From the NCBI GenBank assembly GCA_963807775.1, contig CAWECY010000002.1, positions 186,001 through 250,000 of the forward strand: a stretch of 64,000 bases of DNA, read 5' to 3'. The translations under genes were made by a program, and so were the position numbers. This stretch comes from Bog-473 sp963807775. GTDB taxonomy: Bacteria > Actinomycetota > Acidimicrobiia > Acidimicrobiales > RAAP-2. Each line of letters begins with the position of its first letter. The stretch's first letter is position 1. This document shows positions 53,960 through 62,273 of the stretch, one piece after another. Under the pieces are notes generated by a model that was given only the letters and a program-made list of their open reading frames with translations, was not told where the DNA came from and did no database searches.

Positions 53960-55146
53960 CAGGCGTCCACTCCGAGGTAGCGCTTGATGTTGCCGCTGAC
54001 GATGGCCGTGGCCGCTTCCGCGCCCACGGCGCCCACCACCTCGGCCAGCGACTCGTTGCTGTAGCCATACGTACTCTCGTTGTGCGGGAAGTCTGTGGAC
54101 CACATGACCCGGTCGACGCCGATGCGGGCCAGGAGCGCGAGCCCGAGTCGGTCGACCATGAACGAGGCACACATGTGGGTATCCCAGTAGTACGTCGGGT
54201 CGTGCTTGATCTCGAGGTTGGAGAGGTGCCGGAAGGACGCCGCGATGTGGTCGGCGTCCTGAAGAGCCGAAGGCACCCAGTTGATCCCGCCCTCGAACCA
54301 GCCGATGCGCAGTCCGGGGTGCCGATCGAGAATGCCTCCGAAGACGTACTTGGCGAACGTGTCCCGGAAAGGCGCCACCGACTGGAACATCCCGATGCTG
54401 ACCGCGTTGAACTCATTCGGCGTGGCGGGAGGGCTCTCGCCGATATGGTGCGAGACCGGGACCTGCTCCTCTTCGATCACCTCCCAGACGCCGTCCATCG
54501 CCGAGCTGGCGTAGTCGATCGGGCGCTTCTCCAGGTCCTTCCCGGGAGAGAGGGGCATCAGGAAGGTCTTCAAGCCGAGTGCTTTGAGCTCGCGCAGCGT
54601 CCGCCGCGCTCCCTCGGCGTCCCACCAATTGATGAGGCCAACGCCGAAAATGCGGTTCTTCGAGCGCTCCTGGACCTCCGCGATGTGCTCGTTGTAGATC
54701 CGGAAGCAGAGCTCACGGACCTCCCGATCCGGCCACCCGAACAGGGCGAGGACGGAGTTCGGGAAGGCCAGTTCCCGTGAGATGCCCTCGGAGTCGAGGG
54801 CGGCCAGCCGCGCCTCGACGTCCCCCGTGTGGGATCCGGAGAGCGGGTCGTACTGGGTGAGCACCTCGATGAACTCGGGCACGAGGAGCGACTTCCCGTC
54901 CAGGCCGAGCACCCAGCCGCCGTCGACATTCATCACCCGGGGGGCCCGATCCTTCATGCTGTCGGGAAAGCGCTCGTAGAAGATGTCCACGGCCAGCGAG
55001 ATGTGATCGTCGGCCGAGAACACCTCGGTCCCCGTGGGGAGCCCGACGTCGGCTACTGGTCCGGGGTGACGATCCTTCGGAGCCCCGAGGCCCTCGGCTG
55101 GATAGGCAAGCGTCCGTGTGTTGCCGGTCATCTCCCCCCGCTTCAC
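53959..55146 (-). CDS. Amidohydrolase family 2 protein
   Basis: 395 residues (GTG 55146; ATG 55131 is an alternative start). Motifs are VFSADDHISLAVDIFYERFP near the N-terminus, PVSHHIGESPP in the barrel, GGILDRHPGLRIGWFEGG and the terminal MWSTDFPHNESTY with the catalytic Asp. It is homologous in layout to the amidohydrolase at 32941 but clearly diverged. First gene of the minus-strand operon (amidohydrolase, M24 pair, crotonase, tandem CaiB, MarR), divergent from the FAD dehydrogenase. Confidence 0.87.
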   Translation of the reverse strand: MKRGEMTGNTRTLAYPAEGLGAPKDRHPGPVADVGLPTGTEVFSADDHISLAVDIFYERFPDSMKDRAPRVMNVDGGWVLGLDGKSLLVPEFIEVLTQYDPLSGSHTGDVEARLAALDSEGISRELAFPNSVLALFGWPDREVRELCFRIYNEHIAEVQERSKNRIFGVGLINWWDAEGARRTLRELKALGLKTFLMPLSPGKDLEKRPIDYASSAMDGVWEVIEEEQVPVSHHIGESPPATPNEFNAVSIGMFQSVAPFRDTFAKYVFGGILDRHPGLRIGWFEGGINWVPSALQDADHIAASFRHLSNLEIKHDPTYYWDTHMCASFMVDRLGLALLARIGVDRVMWSTDFPHNESTYGYSNESLAEVVGAVGAEAATAIVSGNIKRYLGVDA

Positions 55147-55148
55147 TC

Positions 55149-55194
55149 GTTGACGTTACCGGCAGATTACTTCGGATCCGTAGCAATCGTCAAC
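55149..55194. promoter_or_regulatory. Inverted repeat GTTGACG/CGTCAAC between divergent operons
   Basis: GTTGACG (55149-55155) and CGTCAAC (55188-55194) are exact complements, 32 bases apart, in the only space between the amidohydrolase operon and the FAD dehydrogenase gene. Either the two -35-like TTGACG boxes face opposite ways or they are regulator half-sites. Confidence 0.4.
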
Positions 55195-55254
55195 GGACCC
55201 TGCTAGCTTGCTCCGACGCTGAAGGACTTCGGGGGAGGTCAGAGAGGTCGTGAC

Positions 55255-56931
55255 ATGACGACGTGGGACTCCACCGTCGACGTCGTGATCGTGGGATCCG
55301 GCGGTGGCGGCATGGTGGCGGCGCTGGCCGCGACCGCACAGGGTGCGGACGCACTGGTGCTCGAGAAGCAGGCCTTGGTCGGTGGTTCGACCGCGATGTC
55401 GGGCGGGATCGTGTGGGTCCCGAACAATCCGGTGATGAAGGCCATCGGTGTCCCGGACTCGTACGAGGATGCCCTGGCCCACTTCGAGACGGTCGTGGGC
55501 GACGTCGGGCCGGCCTCTTCCTTCGAGCGTCGGCACGCCTTCCTGACGGCCGGGCCCGAAATGGTCTCGTTCCTACAAGGGTGTGGCGTGCGCTTCACCT
55601 ACTGCCGGGGCTACAGCGACTACTACTCCAGCGCCAAGGGCGGCCACGACCTCGGACGCGGGATCGAACCGGTCCCCTTTGACGGACGTCTGCTCGGAGG
55701 ATGGCTCGAGAAGCTGCAGCCGGGCCTGGCCAAGAGCCTGGGCCTGGCGGTGATGACGAACGAGGCGCGCTCCCTCTCCAACTACAACCGCAGCCTCGGC
55801 GCCTTCGCCGTCTCGGCCCGGGTGGTCATCCGGACGTACACGGCGCGGCTCCGCCGCCAGGCGCTGCTCACGAACGGCGCGTCGCTGATCGGCCAGATGT
55901 TGCGCATCGCCCTCCAGCGGGGGATCCCGATCTGGCCCGATGCTCCCGTCGAGGATCTGATCGTGGAGGATGGCCGCGTCGTCGGGGTCCGCACCGTGCG
56001 GAACGGGTCCCCGTGCCTGGTCCGCGCCCGCCGAGGCGTCCTGCTGGCGTCCGGTGGGTTCGCCCACAATGCCGAGATGCGCCAGGAGTTCGGTGGTGAG
56101 CAGCCCAACCGGGCACGGTGGTCGATCGCCAATCCCGGTGACACCGGTGAGGTGCTGCAAGCAGCAATGCGGATCGGCGCCAAGACGGACCTGATGGACG
56201 AGGCCTGGTGGCTCCCATCGCCACGGACGGGTCGGTTCGGGCAGTCCACGCTCGATCAGGCCAGGCAGCGCCCCCGGACCATCTATGTCGATGCCGCCGG
56301 CCGCCGGTTCGTGAACGAGTCGAACTCCTACATGGAGGTCGGCAAGGAGATGTACGCCCGTGACAAGACGAGCCGCGCCGTTCCCTGCTGGCTGATCTTC
56401 GACGATCGCTACCGGAAGCGCTATGCGCACCAGCGTTCCCGTCCCGGCCGGTTCCCGCGTCAGCTGTTCGAGAGCGGCATGCTCAAACAGGCCTGGACGC
56501 TCGAGGACCTCGCCCACCTGTGCGGCATCGACGCCACCGGCCTGTCCGGGACCGTCGGACGGTTCAACGAGCACGTGGCCCGCGGCGTCGACCCTGACTA
56601 TGGGCGCGGCGAGTCGGCCTACAACCGCGCCCTGGGAGATCCGAATCCGAGGGTGCATCCCTGCCTCGGACCGATCGACGAGCCTCCGTACTACGCGGTC
56701 CAAGTCGTGCCCGGTGACATCGGCACCTGCGGCGGGCTGGTCACCAGCGAGCACGCCCAGGTGGTCGATCAGGACGACCGGCCCATCGAGGGTCTGTACG
56801 CCACGGGCAACGGCACCGCCACTGTCATGGGCCGCCACTACCTCGGTCCCGGTGCCAGCATCGCCAACACCATGGTTTTCGGCTACGTCGCCGCCCGCCA
56901 CGCCACGGGTCAGGCGTCCGCGACACCGTGA
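55255..56931 (+). CDS. FAD-dependent 3-ketosteroid delta-1-dehydrogenase-like flavoprotein
   Basis: 558 residues. The FAD Rossmann motif is VVIVGSGGGGMVAALAATAQ (about residues 10-29), then GGSTAMSGGIVWVPNN. The catalytic-domain features are GYSDYYSSAKGGHDLGRGIE and the C-terminal GRHYLGPGASIANTMVFGYV. These match the KstD/fumarate-reductase-like family that desaturates 3-ketosteroid ring A, but the precise substrate could be another cyclic ketone. The ATG follows GGGGGAGG. A ferredoxin gene is convergent 7 bases downstream. Confidence 0.88.
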   Translation: MTTWDSTVDVVIVGSGGGGMVAALAATAQGADALVLEKQALVGGSTAMSGGIVWVPNNPVMKAIGVPDSYEDALAHFETVVGDVGPASSFERRHAFLTAGPEMVSFLQGCGVRFTYCRGYSDYYSSAKGGHDLGRGIEPVPFDGRLLGGWLEKLQPGLAKSLGLAVMTNEARSLSNYNRSLGAFAVSARVVIRTYTARLRRQALLTNGASLIGQMLRIALQRGIPIWPDAPVEDLIVEDGRVVGVRTVRNGSPCLVRARRGVLLASGGFAHNAEMRQEFGGEQPNRARWSIANPGDTGEVLQAAMRIGAKTDLMDEAWWLPSPRTGRFGQSTLDQARQRPRTIYVDAAGRRFVNESNSYMEVGKEMYARDKTSRAVPCWLIFDDRYRKRYAHQRSRPGRFPRQLFESGMLKQAWTLEDLAHLCGIDATGLSGTVGRFNEHVARGVDPDYGRGESAYNRALGDPNPRVHPCLGPIDEPPYYAVQVVPGDIGTCGGLVTSEHAQVVDQDDRPIEGLYATGNGTATVMGRHYLGPGASIANTMVFGYVAARHATGQASATP

Positions 56932-56937
56932 GGATGC

Positions 56938-57147
56938 TCAGCCCAGCGTGACGCCCTCTCGCCGGACCGAGATCGCATGGCTCGGACACTTGCGTGCCGC
57001 GACGACGACGGAGTCTTCGGGTGACGCGGCGGGGTCGATGACGAAGGCGACAGTGTCACCGTCGAGATCGAAGACCCCGGGGGCTTCGTACACACAGTTG
57101 CCCGAGCCGATGCACAGGTCGCGGTCGATCTCGACTTCCAAGCCCAT
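56938..57147 (-). CDS. [3Fe-4S]-type ferredoxin, P450 partner
   Basis: 69 residues from ATG 57147, or 75 from ATG 57165. It shows DRDLCIGSGNC with C-x5-C, and CPSHAI near residue 54. The residue in the place of the missing cluster cysteine is Gly, as in P450-associated 3Fe-4S ferredoxins. It is divergent from the P450 at 57190 with about 40 bases between them. It should carry electrons to that P450; no reductase gene is in the window. Confidence 0.88.
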   Translation of the reverse strand: MGLEVEIDRDLCIGSGNCVYEAPGVFDLDGDTVAFVIDPAASPEDSVVVAARKCPSHAISVRREGVTLG

Positions 57148-57189
57148 GGAACAGATCGTATTCATTCAGACACCAGATCGGGGTGGCCC

Positions 57190-58467
57190 ATGAGCGAGTT
57201 CAAGGACGTCAACTTCTTTGCCGACCGATCGGTCCAGGACGATCCCTATCCCTACTTCGACTGGGTGCGGGAACAGTGCCCGGTGTGGCGCGATCCCAAC
57301 TACGGGGTGTTCATCATCACGGGCCACCCGGAGGCGATGACGATCTACGGCGACCCGGCGTCGTTCCCGCCGAACGACCTGCCGTCCGGGACCTACTCGT
57401 CGTGCAACGTCGTGAGCGGCACGTTCGTGAAGTTCTCCTCTCCATTCACAGGCGACGACGTGAGCGAGGTCATCGTGAAGTGCCGGGACGAGCTGCCCTT
57501 CAGCGACCAGCTCCCCGCCTTCGACCCGCCGACCCATACGGCACATCGTCATCTCCTCATGCGGCTCATCACGCCGAAGCGCCTCAAGGAGAACGAGGAC
57601 TTCATGTGGCAGTTCGCCGACCACCTCATCGACGGGTTCATCGCGGATGGATCGTGCGAGATGGTGGGTGCCTACGCCGAGCCTTTCACCCTCACCGTCA
57701 TCGCCGATCTCGAAGGGGTGCCCGAGTCCGATCACTCCCTGTTCCGGGAGCGGCTGTCCACCGCACACCAGGATGTGTCGCACAAGCCGCTCGAGTTCCT
57801 CTACGAGCGGTTCACGGGATACATCGAAGATCGGCGGCGCCAGCCCCGGACCGACGTGCTGACCGGCCTGGCCACGGCCACCTTCCCGGACGGGTCGACC
57901 CCGGACGTGAATGACGCCGCGCTCATCGCGGCCAACCTCTTCGCGGGTGGCCAGGAGACCACGGTGCGCCTGCTGTCCTTCGCGTTGCGGATGCTCGGGG
58001 AGAGGCCTGACCTGCAGGAGCAGGTCCGGGCCGACCGAGAGCGCATCCCGAACTTCATTGAGGAGACGCTCAGGCTGGAGAGCCCGCTGCGCACGCAGTT
58101 CCGCCTGGCTCGGGTGCGCACCACCCTTGGCGGTGTCGAGATCCCGGCCGGGGGCACCGTCATGCTCGTGCCCGGTGCGTGCAACCGCGACCCCCGGCTC
58201 TTCGAGCATCCGTACGAGTTCGACATCGACCGCCAAAATGCCCGGCAGCACATCGCCTTCGGCCACGGCATCCACACCTGCGCCGGGGCGCCGCTGGCCC
58301 GCGCCGAGGGCCGGGTGACGATCAACCGTTTCCTCGACCGTACGTCGGACATCTCAATCTCAGAGGAACATCACGGACCGACGGGCGCTCGGCACTACGA
58401 CTACCTGCCGACCTTCTTCCTGCGCGGGCTCCAGCGGCTCTACCTGGACCTCGACCGCGCCGGCTGA
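57190..58467 (+). CDS. Cytochrome P450
   Basis: 425 residues, ATG after CGGGGTGG. It has the I-helix FAGGQETTVR, ExxR in EETLRLE, the PERF-like region and heme loop FGHGIHTCAGAPLAR with the axial Cys near residue 364. It is paired with the divergent ferredoxin gene and next to the KstD-like flavoprotein, which suggests steroid or terpenoid oxidation. Its 3' end converges on the SDR gene. Confidence 0.93.
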   Translation: MSEFKDVNFFADRSVQDDPYPYFDWVREQCPVWRDPNYGVFIITGHPEAMTIYGDPASFPPNDLPSGTYSSCNVVSGTFVKFSSPFTGDDVSEVIVKCRDELPFSDQLPAFDPPTHTAHRHLLMRLITPKRLKENEDFMWQFADHLIDGFIADGSCEMVGAYAEPFTLTVIADLEGVPESDHSLFRERLSTAHQDVSHKPLEFLYERFTGYIEDRRRQPRTDVLTGLATATFPDGSTPDVNDAALIAANLFAGGQETTVRLLSFALRMLGERPDLQEQVRADRERIPNFIEETLRLESPLRTQFRLARVRTTLGGVEIPAGGTVMLVPGACNRDPRLFEHPYEFDIDRQNARQHIAFGHGIHTCAGAPLARAEGRVTINRFLDRTSDISISEEHHGPTGARHYDYLPTFFLRGLQRLYLDLDRAG

Positions 58468-58484
58468 CCTCGCCTCTGCCATCC

Positions 58485-59295
58485 TCACCCCGTGGTGTCC
58501 GTGGCCTCCTCCGGCGCCACCGCCTGGGACATGATCAGCTTCGTCTGCGCGTAGGGCGGACCGGCGGTGGTTCCGCCGTCGATCGGCATCACGATGCCAG
58601 TGATCTGGGCGGCGCGGTCACTGGCCAGGAAGACCACGGCGTTGGCCACGTCCTCCGGCAGCGCCTCTCGCTCCAGCGGCTGCATGTACCGCAGGACCGG
58701 GGCCATGTCGTAGGTGGTGATGCCGGTGCGGATGTGTGCCGGAGTGATGCAGTTGACCCTGATGCCGTAGGGCGCCAGGTCGACCGCCATGCACTTCGTC
58801 GCGTGAGCGATCGCCGCCTTCGAAGCACGGTAGGAGATCATGCCGGAGCCGGCGTTGATGGCGGCAATGGAGGCGTTGTTGATGATGCAGCCACCCCCGT
58901 GGTCCTTCATGTACCGGCCGGCGCGCTCGGGAGCCCGCAATCACTCCGAAGAGGTTGACATTCATGATCTGGGAGAAGTCGTCGAGATCGTCCGGTAGAA
59001 AACGCTTGAGCGGGCTCCCGATTCCCGCATTGTTGAACATGATGTCCAACCCACCGAAGCGTTCGACGGCGAAGTCGACCAGCGCCTGCACCTGATTGAT
59101 GTCACTCACGTCGACCTGCTTGAAGGCCGCGGCGTCACCAATCCCGTCGGCGACCTCCTGCCCGCGTTCCGAGTCGACGTCGCCGATCACCACCTGTGTC
59201 CCTTCGGCCGCAAGGAGCTCGCCGGTCGCCCGGCCGATACCACCCGCTCCGCCGGTGACGATCGCCACCTTCCCGGCCAGTGTCTGCACGTTCAT
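58485..59295 (-). CDS. Short-chain dehydrogenase/reductase; one frameshift
   Basis: About 269 residues after correction. The cofactor motif is VTGGAGGIGRATG, then FNNAGIG, catalytic SIAAIN and SYRASK, and the terminal PIDGGTTAG. The frame changes near 58932, where GGCTCCCGAG has one C too many: NLFGVIAGS should continue ERAGRYMKDHGGG. The corrected protein is a normal classical SDR, so a sequencing error is likely. The gene follows the enoyl-CoA hydratase gene by 34 bases in the same direction. Confidence 0.85.
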
Positions 59296-59329
59296 ACTGT
59301 GACCCTACGTTCTCGCCCCGGTCCGTGCG

Positions 59330-60124
59330 TCAGCCCTTGGCGTCGTCGGGCGTCAAGCCCTCCGGCACCCAGCGCGGTGGCCGCTTCTCCATGAAGGCGG
59401 TCATGCCCTCGCGCGGCTCCTCTGATTCCTCGAGAGCCCAGAACATCGTCTGGTAGTCGATGAGCCCGTAGCGCTCGTTGAGCATGCGCTTGACGTGCGT
59501 GCGCGCCATCGGCGGCGTCTGCAGGATCTCGCGCACCGCCTCCATGGCGGCGTCGCGCAGCTGCTCGTGAGGGACCACGCGCGAGATCAGGCCGATGCGC
59601 AGCGCCTCGGCGGCGTCGAAGCGGCGGGCCGACAGCAGCAGGTCGCGGGCCACCGCGATGCCGACGTGGGCGGGCAGCACCGCGGCGTACGTGGCGTCGG
59701 GGATGCCGCGCAGGAGCTCGGGCACCCGGAACGTGGCCCGGTCGCTGGCCACGCAGATGTCGGCCAGCATGGCGATGAGCAGGCCGCCCGCCTGGCAGAT
59801 GCCGTTCACGGCGGACACGACCGGGGCCCGGCTGTCGCGGATGGCCAGGAAGGGCAGGATGTCGTGGCCGATGTCGGGGGTGGGCTCGTCCCCCTCCTCT
59901 TGTCGTCCGCCCAGGTCGCCGCCGGGCGCGAAGACGTCGCCCGTGCCGGTGATGATCAGGGCGGCCAGGTCGGGGTCGCTGTTGACGAGCCGCACGGCCC
60001 GCTTGATCCCGAAGTACATCGCCGGCGTCAACGCGTTGCGGGCTGCGGGCCGGTCGATGATGCACCAGGCGACCGGCCCCTCGCGCTCGAAGCGGAGTCC
60101 GGCCGCACCCAGTTCGTTCGTCAC
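59330..60124 (-). CDS. Enoyl-CoA hydratase/isomerase family protein
   Basis: 264 residues from GTG 60124 with GGGAGGAC upstream. The crotonase features are present: IIDRPAARNALTPAM, oxyanion loop VFAPGGDLGG, NGICQAGGLLIAMLADICVAS and VPELLRGIP, with the Glu expected of hydratases. It lies upstream of the SDR, so hydration and oxidation of an enoyl-CoA may be coupled. It is divergent from the esterase gene. Confidence 0.88.
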   Translation of the reverse strand: MTNELGAAGLRFEREGPVAWCIIDRPAARNALTPAMYFGIKRAVRLVNSDPDLAALIITGTGDVFAPGGDLGGRQEEGDEPTPDIGHDILPFLAIRDSRAPVVSAVNGICQAGGLLIAMLADICVASDRATFRVPELLRGIPDATYAAVLPAHVGIAVARDLLLSARRFDAAEALRIGLISRVVPHEQLRDAAMEAVREILQTPPMARTHVKRMLNERYGLIDYQTMFWALEESEEPREGMTAFMEKRPPRWVPEGLTPDDAKG

Positions 60125-60208
60125 GCCTGTCCTCCCTCGTGCGCGGTCGCGACGGACACTACTGTCACGACGCCGGGATCTTTCGCCCGATGAGAGGGGA
60201 TCCAGCCC

Positions 60209-61150
60209 ATGACCGACGTCGACGTGACGAACCTGCTCGATCCCGCGTTGCGGCCCGTGCTCGACGCCTTCGCCCTCCCGCCGTTGGACGCCGACGCCCT
60301 CGCCACCATCCGCTCGGCCCAGTTCCCCGCCCCCGAGCTGTCCGACGCCGTGACCCGCACGGACCATCAGGTGCCGGGCGACCCGCCCGTGCCGGTGCGG
60401 GTGCACCGCCCTGTCGGTGCGACGGGCCCGCTCCCGGCCATGGTGACGATGCACGGCGGCGGCTATGTCATCGGGTCCTACGACATGGACGACCCCTTGC
60501 TCGACCGCTGGTGCCCGGCCCTCGGCGTCGTCGGCGTCTCGGTCGAGTACCGGCTGGCCCCCGAGACGCCGTATCCGGGACCGCTCGAGGACTGTTACGC
60601 CGCCCTGCGCTGGACGTACCACCATTCCGACGAACTCGGCATCGACCCGGCGCGCATCGGCATCTACGGGCTGAGCGCCGGTGGGGGACTGGCGGCCGGG
60701 CTCGGGCTGCTGGCCTGGGACCGCAGCGAGGTGCCGCTGGCCTTCCAGTTCCTCGACTGCCCCATGCTCGACTGGCGCGGGGTGACGCCGTCCATCCAGG
60801 CGCAGGGGCTCTACGTGTGGAATGCGGCCTCGAACGAGTTCGGTTGGCGGTCGTACCTGGGTGACCTCTACGGCAGCGACGACGTCCCGCCCTTCGCGTC
60901 GGCCACCGGGGCCACCGATCTGACGGGGCTCCCGCCGACTTGTGTCGTCGTCGGCGCCATCGACGGCTTCCGCGACGAGAACATCGACTACGCCCAGCGG
61001 CTGTGCCAGGCCGGCGTCGACTGCGAGCTGCACGTCATCGCGGGCCTGCCGCACGCGTACATGCTGGCGCCGGACGCCGCCGCGGTACAGGATGCGGAGC
61101 GCGCCAAGCAGGACTGGCTGGCGCGGCGGCTGGCCCGGCTGGCCGGCTAG
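60209..61150 (+). CDS. Alpha/beta hydrolase, hormone-sensitive-lipase-family esterase
   Basis: 313 residues. The HGGGYV oxyanion motif lies near residues 81-86, the nucleophile in YGLSAGGGLA near residue 155, the acid in DGFRDENI and the His in LPHAYM, in HSL-family order. No signal peptide; a cytoplasmic carboxylesterase of unknown substrate. Its stop codon lies within CTAG shared with the stop of the convergent thioesterase. Confidence 0.9.
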   Translation: MTDVDVTNLLDPALRPVLDAFALPPLDADALATIRSAQFPAPELSDAVTRTDHQVPGDPPVPVRVHRPVGATGPLPAMVTMHGGGYVIGSYDMDDPLLDRWCPALGVVGVSVEYRLAPETPYPGPLEDCYAALRWTYHHSDELGIDPARIGIYGLSAGGGLAAGLGLLAWDRSEVPLAFQFLDCPMLDWRGVTPSIQAQGLYVWNAASNEFGWRSYLGDLYGSDDVPPFASATGATDLTGLPPTCVVVGAIDGFRDENIDYAQRLCQAGVDCELHVIAGLPHAYMLAPDAAAVQDAERAKQDWLARRLARLAG

Positions 61151-61977
61151 AGCTTGCCGGCGCCACCCGAACGGGCCCGGATCATGGCGTCCTGAACGAA
61201 GGACGCCGCCAGCTGCCCGTCGGCGCGGAAGATGTCGCCGCGGCCGTAGCTGCGGCCGCGCCCGGCGTAGGTGCTCACCTGCTGGAGCAGGTGCCACTCG
61301 CGCGCCGGGCAGGGCTCGTGGTAGGTCATCGTGTGGCTGAGCACGCCGGTCGAGAGCGTCTGGTGCGCCTGGGCCTGGCCGACGCCGGCGTGCGGACGCA
61401 TGGCCGTGGCGATCAGGAAGCCGTCGGTCGAGTAGGCGACGAGGGCCTGGTCGGTGGCCGGGTCGTCGGGGGCACCGGCGAAGCGCACCCAGACGTCGAG
61501 CTCGGCCGGGCCGACCAGGTCGGGGTCGCTGATGTCGACGTCGCCGACGATGCCCATCTCCCACACGCCCTCGCCGCGGATGTTCCCGGTGATGTCGTCG
61601 GGGCTCGATGCCGAGCGAGGGCTCTCGGCGTGGCGGATGACGTCGTCCTCGTTCGCGCTGAGCAGCACGAGCGAGCGGGTGCAGATGGTGTCGCCCTGGC
61701 TGATTGTCACCGTGCTCGAGGCGATCGAGCGGCCGACGTGCATGCGCTCGACGGTGACGTCGAGGGGGGCGTCGGGCTGGGCGCCGCGGGCGAACACGGT
61801 GTGGATGGTCTTGATCGACTTGCCGTCCTGCCCGGCCAGTCCCGCCATCACGGCCTGCGCCAGGAGCTGGCCCCCGAAGACGACGCCGTGCGTGGACGAC
61901 AGGTTGGTGGCGCGGTAGCGGTCGTCTCCGAGGGGCTCGAGGGTGAGTGCCTCGACGAACGCGTCAATGGTGAACAT
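61147..61977 (-). CDS. Acyl-CoA thioesterase II (TesB-like)
   Basis: 276 residues from ATG 61977 with GGAGACC upstream. Two hot-dog halves: VVFGGQLLAQAVMAGL and KTIHTVFARGAQPDAPLDVTV in the first, ADQALVAYS-like TDQALVAYSTDGFL and YAGRGRSYGRGDIFRADG in the second. This matches TesB/ACOT8 enzymes that hydrolyse medium- and long-chain acyl-CoA. The 61978-62273 region beyond it holds only the motif at 62133 and the promoter of the aldehyde dehydrogenase. Confidence 0.9.
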   Translation of the reverse strand: MFTIDAFVEALTLEPLGDDRYRATNLSSTHGVVFGGQLLAQAVMAGLAGQDGKSIKTIHTVFARGAQPDAPLDVTVERMHVGRSIASSTVTISQGDTICTRSLVLLSANEDDVIRHAESPRSASSPDDITGNIRGEGVWEMGIVGDVDISDPDLVGPAELDVWVRFAGAPDDPATDQALVAYSTDGFLIATAMRPHAGVGQAQAHQTLSTGVLSHTMTYHEPCPAREWHLLQQVSTYAGRGRSYGRGDIFRADGQLAASFVQDAMIRARSGGAGKL

Positions 61978-62132
61978 CGGGTCTCCTTGTCTCGGGCCGG
62001 CGGTCGACCTCAAGGTGGCGGCGCCCCACTCTGCCGGATGGCGGCCCGGCGGGGGAGGTCCGGCCTCCGCGCCCGGGCCGAATCGGCACCGCGAGGCCGT
62101 TACCCTGAGTTCCGGAAGACGATAATGCCATT

Positions 62133-62150
62133 TTTGACGACGACGTCAAA
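62133..62150. promoter_or_regulatory. TTGACGTCG-type palindrome upstream of aldehyde dehydrogenase
   Basis: TTTGACG and CGTCAAA pair exactly around ACGA. Read on the minus strand it continues as TTTGACGTCGTCGTCAAA, matching the motifs at 32883, 41472 and 45654. It is 124 bases from the ATG at 62274. Confidence 0.45.
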
Positions 62151-62273
62151 GTCAGATACCCTCCAAAAGCGGGCGTCCCAGGCACGTAGCGTCGGGCTGG
62201 CGTTCCGTGCCACGCTCGGGCGCGCCACGCCTGTGGGGGGTGGCTCCATCCGGACGACGAGAGGAAGAGGACC

